A DNA stretch of 64,000 bases from CAWKDG01 sp963848355 (lineage in GTDB: Bacteria; Actinomycetota; Acidimicrobiia; Acidimicrobiales; UBA8190), in contig CAWKDG010000012.1 in the NCBI GenBank assembly GCA_963848355.1, positions 248,001-312,000 on the forward strand, read 5' to 3'. The notes under the pieces were generated by a model that made no database searches, was not told the DNA's origin, and worked only from the letters and a program-made list of their open reading frames with translations. Below, in pieces: positions 1 through 8,003 of the stretch (positions are counted from its first letter, which is position 1; each line of letters begins with the position of its first letter). The position numbers were made by a program, and so were the translations under genes.

Positions 1-251
1 GTCGGGAGGGCCGTCGGCAACGCCGTCGAGAGGACCGTCGCGAGGACCGTCGGGAGGACCTGAGCCGGCGTCGCCTGGTGCGTGCTCGGGAGTCACCCGC
101 AATTCATCGACAAACCGGGGCACGCGCTGAAGGTCCCAGTCGGATTTGCCGAGACCTTTTCCGGGTATGTGTGCCGGTACCTCACCGGGCGCTCTTGTCA
201 CCATCTGTCACAACCACCACACTGGGAGGTTTCACGAGCAGAACGAGGACC
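1..251. other. window edge, no gene called
   Basis: No confident gene is seen here. Bases 30-60 contain about 2.6 copies of a 12-base unit (gaggaccgtcgc). The first 63 bases stay open on the plus strand and end in TGA, so they could be the tail of a truncated gene, but the encoded residues are low complexity. The minus strand is equally open. Bases 64-251 form the leader of the following GH18 gene, with a GA-rich ribosome site just before its ATG. Confidence 0.4.
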
Positions 252-2564
252 ATGATCCGAAGCGGGGGGAGGACCACGGTGCCGGTATGCCTGCGTGACC
301 TGGTCCTTCTCACGGCGACGGCCCAGGGGGAGGTCCACCTCCCCGGTCTCACTCTCAGCGCGACGAGGGACACCCTCGTCGTCTCCGGCCCGGGACGACA
401 GGTCCTGCGGTCGTGGTCCTGGGCAGAGGTGACCGTGCTCAGCGCCGATCGATACGACGGGGCCGATCGATACGACGGGGCCGATCGAAACGACGGGGCC
501 GATGGATACGACGGGGCCGATGGATACGACGGGGCCGATGGATACGACGGGGCCCATGAACTCGAAAGGGTCGATGGACACACCGGGGGGGTCGAGGGAC
601 GGAAGCCGGGAGGTGCCGACGAAGCGCGCCACCTCCTCGAGCTGCGCGCCGGCGACCGGTGCCACCGCTTTCTGGTCGGTGCCCGCGACCTCTCGACATT
701 CCTCGGGGCCACCGCCGGCTGGCGGGGACACGCGGGTCCCTTGACCGACACCTCGGCGATCGGGCCCTCCCCGACCGAGACCCCCTCGAGCGCGCCGCCG
801 AGAGGGTGGGCGACGAGATGGCACCAGCTCCGCTGCGGGCTGGTGCGGCGACCGCGCCACGCCCGCAGCCTGCGGGTGAGACCGGTCCCCGCCTGCATCG
901 GGGCGGCGGTGCTCATCGCCGGCGGCGCCACCTTCGGAACGATCGGAAACGGCGGGGCCCAGGCGGCCAGCCCCGCCGGTGCCGGCGGCGGCGGGGTGTC
1001 GATCATGTCCCGGATGGACCGGGAGTACGCGGCGCGGGCGTCGGCGGTGGCCCTGCCGGCGGCGACGACGCCGCCCGCCCCCGCCCCGCCGTCGCTGGCG
1101 GGGGCCCCGGCCCTGAAGTCGCACGAGATCTTCGGCTTCGCCCCGTACTGGACCCTGCCGCAGTCCTCGGGCTTCGACGTGTCGGACCTGACGACGATCG
1201 CCTACTTCAGCGTCGACGTGAACGGGGACGGGTCGATCCAGAACACCGGACCCGGATGGACGGGATACGAAAGCCAGGACCTGGCCAACCTGATCACGCG
1301 CGCCCATGCGGCGGGGTCCCGGGTGGTGCTGACGGCGACGTGTTTCGGCCAGGGTGCGCTCAACGAGCTGACCTCCGACCCGTCGGCGCCGACGCGTCTG
1401 GCAACCAGCCTGATCCAGCTGATCTCGGCCAAGAACCTCGATGGGGTGAACCTCGACTTCGAGGGTGAGGGCCCCGGCGACCAGGCCGGTCTCGACTCAC
1501 TGGTGTCCCAGGTTTCGACAGCGGTGAAGGCAGCGAACGCCCACTGGCAGGTGACGATGGACACCTACGCGTCCTCGGCCGGCGACCCCGGAGGGTTCTA
1601 CGACATCGCCGGCCTGGCCCCGAGCGTCGACGCCTTCTTCGTGATGGCCTACGACATGAACGCGACGACACCGTCACCGACGGCGGCCCTCACCGGCTCC
1701 GGCTTCACCGACCTCGACGCCCTCCAGGAGTACACCGCCGTCGTCCCCGCCTCGAAGGTCATCCTCGGGGTCCCCTATTACGGCTACGACTGGCCCACGT
1801 CGGGACCCGGTCTCGGGGCCACGGCCACCGGTCCGCCCACGCCGCTCAGCTACGCCCAGATCGCCGCCGCCCAGCATCCGCTGTACTGGGATCCCGCCAC
1901 CCAGACGGCGTGGACCTCCTACCAGGTGGGAACGCAGTGGCATCAGACGTGGTTCGACAACCCGACGTCGTTGGCCCTGAAGGCGCAACTGGCCAACTGG
2001 TTCCACATCGCCGGGGTGGGCGTCTGGGCCCTCGGCATGGACGGGAACGACCCGGCCATGCTCGCCGCCCTGCTCGGCAACGCCCCGGTGGTGAAGAACT
2101 TCGTCGCCGGTCCCACGGTGGTGCCGGGCACCTCGACCACGACCACCACCACCGGCGCGTCGGGGCCGTCGTACACCTTCACCGGCATCTGGAACGCGAC
2201 GGCGGTCACCCTCAGTCCGGTCGACCCCGCCTCTCTGCCCGACGACGGTGAGGGTGAGGCGGTCGGTGTACTGAGCGACTTCACCACCGACGATCCGGCC
2301 GACACCTGCCTGACGACGGGAGGGGCGCTGGAGGTGAGCGAGCTCCTCGGGGAACCCGGGGTCTTCCTCGTCACCGCCCTCAAGCCGCAGGACTGCGCCG
2401 CCGGCGCCTGGACGTTCGCGGCGGACACAGGACCGGGCGGGGGTGCGGGAGGCGGCGGGTCGGGCTCGACCACGACGACGAGTACCACCACGACGAGCAC
2501 GACGAGCACCACCACCACGAGCACGACGAGCACGACGTCGACCACGACGACCACCGAACCCTAG
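252..2564 (+). CDS. membrane-anchored glycoside hydrolase family 18-like protein
   Basis: Predicted 770-residue protein. I chose ATG 252 because a GA-rich ribosome site precedes it; the frame is open further upstream but the residues there look non-coding. Residues 1-60 and about 130-160 resemble two halves of a PH-like beta domain, separated by a six-residue repeat. One membrane segment lies near residues 214-235. The extracellular part is a GH18 barrel starting near KSHEIFGFAPYW, with the signature DGVNLDFE at residues 397-404 (Glu404 the likely acid/base), as in spore-cortex and chitinase-like GH18 proteins. A Thr/Ser-rich tail closes the protein. The substrate cannot be told; peptidoglycan or chitin-like glycans are possible. 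Confidence 0.85.
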   Translation: MIRSGGRTTVPVCLRDLVLLTATAQGEVHLPGLTLSATRDTLVVSGPGRQVLRSWSWAEVTVLSADRYDGADRYDGADRNDGADGYDGADGYDGADGYDGAHELERVDGHTGGVEGRKPGGADEARHLLELRAGDRCHRFLVGARDLSTFLGATAGWRGHAGPLTDTSAIGPSPTETPSSAPPRGWATRWHQLRCGLVRRPRHARSLRVRPVPACIGAAVLIAGGATFGTIGNGGAQAASPAGAGGGGVSIMSRMDREYAARASAVALPAATTPPAPAPPSLAGAPALKSHEIFGFAPYWTLPQSSGFDVSDLTTIAYFSVDVNGDGSIQNTGPGWTGYESQDLANLITRAHAAGSRVVLTATCFGQGALNELTSDPSAPTRLATSLIQLISAKNLDGVNLDFEGEGPGDQAGLDSLVSQVSTAVKAANAHWQVTMDTYASSAGDPGGFYDIAGLAPSVDAFFVMAYDMNATTPSPTAALTGSGFTDLDALQEYTAVVPASKVILGVPYYGYDWPTSGPGLGATATGPPTPLSYAQIAAAQHPLYWDPATQTAWTSYQVGTQWHQTWFDNPTSLALKAQLANWFHIAGVGVWALGMDGNDPAMLAALLGNAPVVKNFVAGPTVVPGTSTTTTTTGASGPSYTFTGIWNATAVTLSPVDPASLPDDGEGEAVGVLSDFTTDDPADTCLTTGGALEVSELLGEPGVFLVTALKPQDCAAGAWTFAADTGPGGGAGGGGSGSTTTTSTTTTSTTSTTTTSTTSTTSTTTTTEP
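447..554 (+). repeat. six tandem 18-base units inside the GH18 gene
   Basis: Six uninterrupted copies of gatcgatacgacggggcc (copies 3-6 with one or two substitutions) encode (D-R/G-Y/N-D-G-A) six times. The unit length is a multiple of three, so copy number could change without breaking the frame. The array interrupts the cytoplasmic PH-like region. Confidence 0.95.
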
Positions 2565-2632
2565 GGCCCCCGAGTCGCCACCGGGCGCGGGCGGGTGCGA
2601 GGATGGCCCCATCGCGAGCAGGGAGGCTGACC

Positions 2633-3913
2633 GTGACGACCCGCCAGACGCTGTCCGTGGACGACATCGACCTCTCCGATCTGGAATTCTGGGCGGCCCC
2701 GTGGGTCGACCGGGAGGCCGGGTTCAAGACGCTGCGGGCGAAGCGACCGATCGCCTTCTTCGAGGAGGCGGAGATGCCCGAATCGGCCATCCCGTTGCCC
2801 CGGGGGCCCGGCTACTACGCCATCACCCGCTACCACGACATCGTGGAGATGTCCCGGCACCCGGAGCTGTTCTGCTCGGGGCAGTCGGGTTCGACGATCG
2901 TCGACATGCCCCAGGAGTTCCTCGAGTTCTTCGGGTCGATGATCAACATGGACGACCCCCGCCACGCCCGCCTGCGTCGGATCGTCTCGGCCGCCTTCAA
3001 CCCGCGGATGGTCTCGAGCGTGGAGGAGACCATCCAGCAGGTGGCGGACTCGATCATCGAGAAGGTGCGCCGCGAGGGCGAGTGCGACTTCGTCACCCAG
3101 GTGTCGTCGCGGCTGCCGCTCAAGGTGATCTGCGACATGATGGGGATCCCCGAGAGCGACTACGACACCGTCTTCCACGCCTCGAACGTGATCCTCTCGA
3201 TGGGTGACACCGAGTACATCCCCGAAGGCGAGGATCCGCTGCTGGCCCTGCTGAACGCCGGGAACGAGCTCAACCAGCTCATGGAGGGGTTGGCCGCCTT
3301 CCGGGTGGACAACCCCACCGACGACCTGACCTCCGAGCTGCTCCACGCCAACGTCGACGGGGAGTCGCTCACCCATCAGGAGCTGGCCTCGTTCTTCATC
3401 CTGCTCCTGGTGGCCGGGAACGAGACGACCCGCAACGCCATCAGCCACGGCCTGTGGGCGCTGACCGAGCATCCCGACCAGCGCGCCGCCTGGATGGCCG
3501 ACATCGAGGGCGTGACCCCCTCCGCCGTCGACGAGATCGTGCGGTGGGCCACGCCGGTGATCTACATGCGGAGGACCGTGACCGGACCCACCACCCTCTC
3601 CGACCACGAATTCAAGGAGGGTGACAAGGTCATCCTCTTCTACAACTCGGCCAACCGCGACGAGGACGTCTTCGAGAACCCCGACCGTTTCGACGTGAGA
3701 CGGACACCCAACCCCCACATCGGGTTCGGCGCACCGGGACCGCACTTCTGTCTGGGCGCCCATCTGGCCCGGCGCGAGATCACGGTGATGTACAAGGAGC
3801 TCTTCAAGCACGTCCCCGACATCCGGGCCACGGGCGAACCCGACCGGCTCCTCTCCAACTTCATCAACGGGATCAAGCACCTGCCGTGCACCTTCTCCCC
3901 CGGCGGTGGCTGA
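2633..3913 (+). CDS. cytochrome P450
   Basis: A 426-residue soluble bacterial P450. I chose GTG 2633 because GGGAGG sits six bases upstream; an in-frame ATG at 2603 would add ten unsupported residues. The I-helix oxygen-activation motif reads AGNETT, the K-helix ExxR reads EIVR, and the heme loop reads FGAPGPHFCLGAHLAR with the proximal Cys near residue 373. The wording of the heme loop resembles actinobacterial CYP124/125/142-type enzymes that hydroxylate sterol side chains or branched lipids. It needs a ferredoxin and reductase that are not encoded next to it. The gene leads a short run with two split-barrel genes, five bases apart, so the group is probably co-transcribed. Confidence 0.92.
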   Translation: MTTRQTLSVDDIDLSDLEFWAAPWVDREAGFKTLRAKRPIAFFEEAEMPESAIPLPRGPGYYAITRYHDIVEMSRHPELFCSGQSGSTIVDMPQEFLEFFGSMINMDDPRHARLRRIVSAAFNPRMVSSVEETIQQVADSIIEKVRREGECDFVTQVSSRLPLKVICDMMGIPESDYDTVFHASNVILSMGDTEYIPEGEDPLLALLNAGNELNQLMEGLAAFRVDNPTDDLTSELLHANVDGESLTHQELASFFILLLVAGNETTRNAISHGLWALTEHPDQRAAWMADIEGVTPSAVDEIVRWATPVIYMRRTVTGPTTLSDHEFKEGDKVILFYNSANRDEDVFENPDRFDVRRTPNPHIGFGAPGPHFCLGAHLARREITVMYKELFKHVPDIRATGEPDRLLSNFINGIKHLPCTFSPGGG

Positions 3914-3918
3914 GCGCC

Positions 3919-4425
3919 ATGAGTGACACGAGCATGCCGATGGGTCACGGGGTCAAGCAGCGCGACATCATCAAGATGAACGAGGCCGAGGTCGACGCCT
4001 TCCTCCACGAACGCCGGCCGATGTCGCTGTGCACGATCAACCACGACGGGTCGATCCACGCCGTGGCCATGTGGTACGGGTTCCTCGAGGGTGCGATCGC
4101 CTTCGAGACGAAGGCGAAGGCCCAGAAGGTGCAGAACCTCCGGCGTGACCCACGCATCACCTGCCTGGTCGAGGACGGCGACTACTACGAGGAGTTGCGG
4201 GGGGTGGAGCTGGTGGGGTCGGCCGAGATCGTCACCGACCCCGAGCGGATGTGGGTCCTCGGCGTCGACCTCTTCGAGCGCTACTACGGGACTTACACCG
4301 ACGAGCTGAAGCCCTTCGTGGAAACGATGCTCCACAAGCGCGTCGTCATCAAGGTGAACGTGACCCGGGTGGTGACCTGGGACCACCGGAAGCTCGGCCT
4401 GGGATCGACCCGCCCCGCCCCCTGA
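3919..4425 (+). CDS. split-barrel (PPOX-type) F420/FMN-dependent protein
   Basis: A 168-residue flavin/deazaflavin-binding split beta-barrel protein. ATG 3919 starts five bases after the P450 stop. The segments RRPMSLCTINHDGSIHAVAM and the later AFETKAKAQKVQNLRRDPR are typical of the pyridoxamine-phosphate-oxidase-like family, in which the KxxNxxRDPR helix contacts the cofactor phosphate. Many actinobacterial members use F420 rather than FMN. It probably acts as a reductase in the same pathway as the P450. The exact substrate is unknown. Confidence 0.82.
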   Translation: MSDTSMPMGHGVKQRDIIKMNEAEVDAFLHERRPMSLCTINHDGSIHAVAMWYGFLEGAIAFETKAKAQKVQNLRRDPRITCLVEDGDYYEELRGVELVGSAEIVTDPERMWVLGVDLFERYYGTYTDELKPFVETMLHKRVVIKVNVTRVVTWDHRKLGLGSTRPAP

Positions 4426-4434
4426 CGACCGACG

Positions 4435-4869
4435 ATGGCGGCACACGCGATGACCGACGCCGAGGCGTGGGCGTTCCTCGGGTCGACACCACCGCACACG
4501 GGGAAGCTGGCCACCGTCCGGGCCGACGGGAGACCGCACGTGGCTCCGATCTGGTTCGCCCTCGACGGCCGGGAGATCCTCTTCAACACCGGAGCGGGGA
4601 CGGTGAAAGGGAAAGCGCTCTCCCGCGACCGGCGGGTGGCACTGTGCGTCGACGACGAGCGGCCACCCTTCTCGTTCGTCATCGTCGAGGGAACGGTCGA
4701 GCTCGTGAACGACCCCGGGGAGCTGCGCCGGTGGGCGGCGATCATCGGCGGCCGCTACATGGGCGCCGACCGGGCCGAGGCCTACGGTGAGCGCAACGGC
4801 GGCGCCGGCGAGCTCCTCGTCCGGCTCCGTCCCACCCGCATCACCGCCGCCGCCGACATCGCCGACTAG
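4435..4869 (+). CDS. split-barrel (PPOX-type) F420-dependent protein, second copy
   Basis: A 144-residue relative of the preceding gene, nine bases downstream of it. It keeps the family pattern: TGKLATVRADGRPHVAPIWF for the first barrel strands, then NTGAGTVKGKALSRDRRVAL for the cofactor-phosphate helix and strand. It is shorter and clearly diverged, so a recent tandem duplication is unlikely. It is the last gene of the P450 group; a regulatory palindrome and a new transcription unit follow at once. Confidence 0.82.
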   Translation: MAAHAMTDAEAWAFLGSTPPHTGKLATVRADGRPHVAPIWFALDGREILFNTGAGTVKGKALSRDRRVALCVDDERPPFSFVIVEGTVELVNDPGELRRWAAIIGGRYMGADRAEAYGERNGGAGELLVRLRPTRITAAADIAD

Positions 4870-4870
4870 C

Positions 4871-4884
4871 TGAAACACGTTTCA
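4871..4884. promoter_or_regulatory. KstR-like palindromic operator
   Basis: The 14-mer TGAAACACGTTTCA is a palindrome except for its two central bases. It fits TnnAACnnGTTnnA, which I recall as the consensus of the TetR-family steroid regulator KstR. It lies 54 bases before the SDR start and would overlap the -35 region of a promoter whose -10 could be TACTGT at 4895-4900. No kstR-like gene is adjacent, so the regulator assignment is an inference. Confidence 0.5.
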
Positions 4885-4937
4885 CTTTCACTGGTACTGT
4901 CTCCCCTGGCCGGAACGGACGAGACGGGGGAACGACA

Positions 4938-5726
4938 ATGATCCTGGACCGCTTTCGCCTCACCGACCGCGCCGCCGTCGTGACCGGGGCCGGCCGGGGA
5001 ATCGGTGCCGCCACCGCCGTCGCCCTGGCCGAGGCCGGCGCCGACGTGCTCATCTCGGCCCGGACCGACGAGCAGCTCCGTGAGGTGGCGGGCCGGATCG
5101 AGGCGGCCGGGCGACGGGCCGTCGTGGTCCCGGCCGACCTGAACGACCTCGACGCCGTCGCCGCCCTGGCACCGGCGGCCCAGGAGGCCTTCGGACGGCT
5201 CGACATCGTCGTCAACAACGTCGGCGGGACGATGCCGAGGGGATTCCTGGAGACGTCCCCGCGCTTTCTCGAGCAGGCCTTCCACTTCAACGTGAGCACG
5301 GCCCACGCGCTGACGCGGGCGGCGGTTCCTCTCATGCTGGGCGGCGAGGGCGGCGCCGTAGTCAACATCTCGTCGGCCATGGGCCGGATCCAGGACCGCG
5401 GCTTCGTCGCCTACGGGACGGCCAAGGCGGCCCTGGCCCACTACACGCGCCTGGCGGCCACCGATCTGGCCCCCCGGATCCGCGTCAACGCCATCGCCGT
5501 CGGCTCCGTCGCCACCTCCGCCCTCGAGGTCGTCCTCACCGACGAGACGCTGCGGACGACGATGGAATCGGCCACGCCCCTGCGCCGGATCGGGGAACCG
5601 GAGGACATCGCCGCCGCCATCGTCTACCTGTGCTCGCCCGCCGGCGGCTACGTGACGGGCAAGGTCGTCGAGGTCGACGGTGGCCTCGACCACCCCAACC
5701 TCGACATGGGTCTTCCCGACCTGTGA
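4938..5726 (+). CDS. short-chain dehydrogenase/reductase
   Basis: A 262-residue NAD(P)-dependent oxidoreductase with a classical SDR layout. It has a Rossmann TGAGRGIG at residues 17-24, NNVG near residue 93, the catalytic Ser in NISSAMG, and YGTAK as the YxxxK pair. GGGGGAA precedes ATG 4938. It resembles FabG-like and hydroxysteroid-type SDRs of actinobacterial lipid catabolism. The next gene starts at its stop codon, so they are probably one operon under the palindrome at 4871-4884. Confidence 0.9.
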   Translation: MILDRFRLTDRAAVVTGAGRGIGAATAVALAEAGADVLISARTDEQLREVAGRIEAAGRRAVVVPADLNDLDAVAALAPAAQEAFGRLDIVVNNVGGTMPRGFLETSPRFLEQAFHFNVSTAHALTRAAVPLMLGGEGGAVVNISSAMGRIQDRGFVAYGTAKAALAHYTRLAATDLAPRIRVNAIAVGSVATSALEVVLTDETLRTTMESATPLRRIGEPEDIAAAIVYLCSPAGGYVTGKVVEVDGGLDHPNLDMGLPDL

Positions 5727-5734
5727 CCGGATCG

Positions 5735-6805
5735 ATGAAACCTCACCGGGTGGTCGTCTGGGGGACGGGGAACGTCGGCGGGCACGCCATCATCGGGGTC
5801 GACGCCCGGCCCGATCTCGACCTGGTCGGCGTCTGGGTGTCGAGCGAGGCCAAAGCGGGGCGCGACGCCGGCGACCTCGCCGGACTCGACCGGCACCTCG
5901 GGGTGGCCGCCACCCACGACGTCGACGCCATCGTGGCCCTGCGCCCCGACTGCGTCGTCCACACGGCCATGGCCGACAACCGGTTGATGGAGGCCATCGA
6001 CGACCTCGGCCATCTGTTGGCGGCCGGGATCAACGTCGTCTCGAGCGGTCCAGTCTTCCTCCAGTATCCCGAGGGGACGGTCCCGCCGTCGATGATCGAT
6101 CCCCTCCGCCACGCGGCGGAGACCGGTGGGGTGTCGTTGTGGGTGAACGGGATCGACCCCGGGTTCGCCAACGACTGGCTCCCCCTGATGCTCACGAGCG
6201 TCTGCGAACGGATCGACGAGGTCCGGTGCTACGAGATCCTCAACTACGCCACCTACGACCAGCCGATGGTGATCTTCGACATCATGGGCTTCGGCCGGCC
6301 CCTCGACGACATCCCCATGCTGCTCCAACCGACGGTCCTGACCATGGCCTGGGGCAGCGTCGTCCGGCAGTTGGCGGCCGGCCTCGACGTCGAGCTCGAC
6401 GCCGTCGAGGAACGCTACGAACGGTTGCCCGCCCCCGAGACCTTCGCCATCGCCTCGGGGACCATCGAGAAGGGAACGGCGGCGGGGTTGCGCTTCGAGG
6501 TGCGCGGGATGCGGGCCGGCAGGGCCGTCGTCGTCCTCGAGCACGTCACCCGGCTGCGCGACGACATCGGACCGGACTGGCCCCAACCCGTCGGTCAGGG
6601 TGGCTACCGCGTGCGGGTCACGGGAGAGCCCAACTACACCCTCGACCTCCAGATGCTCGGGAGCGACGGCGATCACAACACCGCCGGGCTGAAGGCCACC
6701 GCCATGCGACTGGTCAACGCCGTGCCCGCCGTCGTGGCCGCCGAACCCGGCCTCCTCACCGCCCTCGACCTCCCCCTCGTCACCGGCCGGGGCCTGGCCG
6801 GCTGA
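5735..6805 (+). CDS. DapB-like NAD(P)-dependent dehydrogenase
   Basis: About 356 residues, with an N-terminal dinucleotide fold (VVVWGTGNVGGHAI) and a C-terminal dihydrodipicolinate-reductase-like half. This pattern is found in a large actinobacterial family annotated as amine dehydrogenase or DapB-like, with no settled substrate. GTG 5723 overlaps the SDR stop as GTGA and is an alternative start; ATG 5735 gives the more usual short N terminus. Translation is likely coupled to the SDR. It lacks the lysine-pathway neighbours expected of a true dapB, so a catabolic redox role is more likely. Confidence 0.8.
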   Translation: MKPHRVVVWGTGNVGGHAIIGVDARPDLDLVGVWVSSEAKAGRDAGDLAGLDRHLGVAATHDVDAIVALRPDCVVHTAMADNRLMEAIDDLGHLLAAGINVVSSGPVFLQYPEGTVPPSMIDPLRHAAETGGVSLWVNGIDPGFANDWLPLMLTSVCERIDEVRCYEILNYATYDQPMVIFDIMGFGRPLDDIPMLLQPTVLTMAWGSVVRQLAAGLDVELDAVEERYERLPAPETFAIASGTIEKGTAAGLRFEVRGMRAGRAVVVLEHVTRLRDDIGPDWPQPVGQGGYRVRVTGEPNYTLDLQMLGSDGDHNTAGLKATAMRLVNAVPAVVAAEPGLLTALDLPLVTGRGLAG

Positions 6806-6870
6806 CCCAGAGGCGTCTCTTTTCGAAAAGGCGCCCGATCTTCGCCACCGCTCCATGGTGGAATTGGGAT

Positions 6871-7422
6871 GTGGCACAGGACCGGGGACCGGGCTGGGGA
6901 GGACACCCAGCGACGTTCTGGACCTTCCGCTGGGTCCTGGTGACCGGGAGCGTGGCCATCGCCGCCGTCCTGCTCCTGCGGGGGGACGACATCCTCGGTC
7001 TGCTGATCGGGGGGCTCGCCGTCGTCCGGGTGGCCTTCCTCCTCTCCTCCGTCCGTCGCCGACGCGCCGTCGGCCCGGTCGCCGGCGCCGGCGCCGGCGC
7101 CGGGCGCGCCGTCCTGCGCCGGCTGGCGCGGTCCGAGTTCGCCGTGGCGGGCACCGTCCTCGGCTGGGGACCGGGCCAGGTCCGCGCCGCCTTCGATCAG
7201 GGCCGCTCGCTGGCCGAGATGGCGACGCAAGAGGGAGTGCCGCTGCAACGCGTCGTCGACGCCGTCGTGGCCGACGCCTCGGCCAGGATCGACAAGGGGA
7301 TGGCGGACGGAACGATCACGCCCGAGCGCGGGCGCGACGCCACCAGTCGGCTCCCCGTGTGGGCCGGTCGACTGGTGCACGTCCACAAGGGCGATCTCCG
7401 ACGGGCCCGCACCGGGAGCTGA
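6871..7422 (+). CDS. membrane protein with GKSLAE-type helical repeat, function unknown
   Basis: About 183 residues. GTG 6871 is the best start I can find, without a convincing ribosome site. Two hydrophobic stretches (WVLVTGSVAIAAVLLL and LGLLIGGLAVVRVAFLL) near the N terminus should span the membrane. After an Ala/Gly linker, the segment QGRSLAEMATQEGVPLQRVV followed by DKGMADGTITPERG matches a helical repeat common in actinobacterial secreted and membrane proteins of unknown function. No catalytic motif is seen. Confidence 0.6.
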   Translation: MAQDRGPGWGGHPATFWTFRWVLVTGSVAIAAVLLLRGDDILGLLIGGLAVVRVAFLLSSVRRRRAVGPVAGAGAGAGRAVLRRLARSEFAVAGTVLGWGPGQVRAAFDQGRSLAEMATQEGVPLQRVVDAVVADASARIDKGMADGTITPERGRDATSRLPVWAGRLVHVHKGDLRRARTGS

Positions 7423-7466
7423 CCGGTCCGACCTCGTTGACCGGTCCGACCTCGTTGACCGGTCCG
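7421..7466. repeat. 2.6 copies of an 18-base tandem repeat
   Basis: The unit gaccggtccgacctcgtt is repeated twice exactly and then partially. It starts at the stop codon of the upstream membrane protein and fills most of the gap before the next gene. The core accggt is self-complementary, so each unit holds a small palindrome. Confidence 0.9.
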
Positions 7467-7489
7467 CGGGGTCATGACACGCTGGGCCG

Positions 7490-7900
7490 GTGGCCGAACC
7501 GAACGAGCGTTCCCCGTCTGCTGACAGGGCGTCTCCCGAAGACGTCGTCCGCCGCTTCTGCTCGGCGGTGAGCGCCCGGGACCTCGAGCTGTTGCGGCCG
7601 ATGCTGGCCGACGACGTCGTCTACCACAACATCCCCATGGAACCCTCCCGGGGAATCGACGCCACCCTCGAGGCGCTCGCCACCCTGTTCGTGATGTTCG
7701 AGGGGATCCGCTTCGACATCTCCCACCTGGCGACGACCGGGACCACCGTCCTCACCGAACGGGTCGACCTCCTGCGCACGGCCCGGGTCGAGGCCCTTCT
7801 CCCCGTGATGGGCGCCTTCGAGGTGGAAGGCGGTCGGATCGTGGCCTGGCGCGACTACTTCGATGTGGCCCAGGCCGGGAGTCTGCTGAACGACGGGTAG
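7490..7900 (+). CDS. limonene-1,2-epoxide hydrolase-like protein
   Basis: A 136-residue protein with the SnoaL/NTF2-like cone fold. The segments TERVDLLR and WRDYFDVAQ match the Arg-Asp and Asp regions that form the catalytic Asp-Arg-Asp triad in limonene-1,2-epoxide hydrolase. Epoxide opening of a terpenoid-like or sterol-like intermediate is therefore plausible and suits the nearby P450. GTG 7490 is taken as start; its ribosome site is weak. Confidence 0.78.
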   Translation: MAEPNERSPSADRASPEDVVRRFCSAVSARDLELLRPMLADDVVYHNIPMEPSRGIDATLEALATLFVMFEGIRFDISHLATTGTTVLTERVDLLRTARVEALLPVMGAFEVEGGRIVAWRDYFDVAQAGSLLNDG

Positions 7901-8003
7901 GACCGGGCACCCGCCGGGCGGCGCTACGTTTTGGCGACCGGGAGCCCCGACACCTCGCCCCCCGGCACCGCTCGACCCCGATCCGTGCCCGCAAGGAGAC
8001 CCC

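Noticed and set aside
182..1307. Long minus-strand open frames opposite the GH18 gene
   Set aside because: They are low-complexity Arg/Pro/Ser sequences made by high GC and the repeat; the plus strand carries clear GH18 motifs.
2561..3880. 439-residue minus-strand frame opposite the P450
   Set aside because: Its composition (many Gly, Val, Asp, His, Arg) is typical of antisense frames, and the P450 on the plus strand has every family motif.
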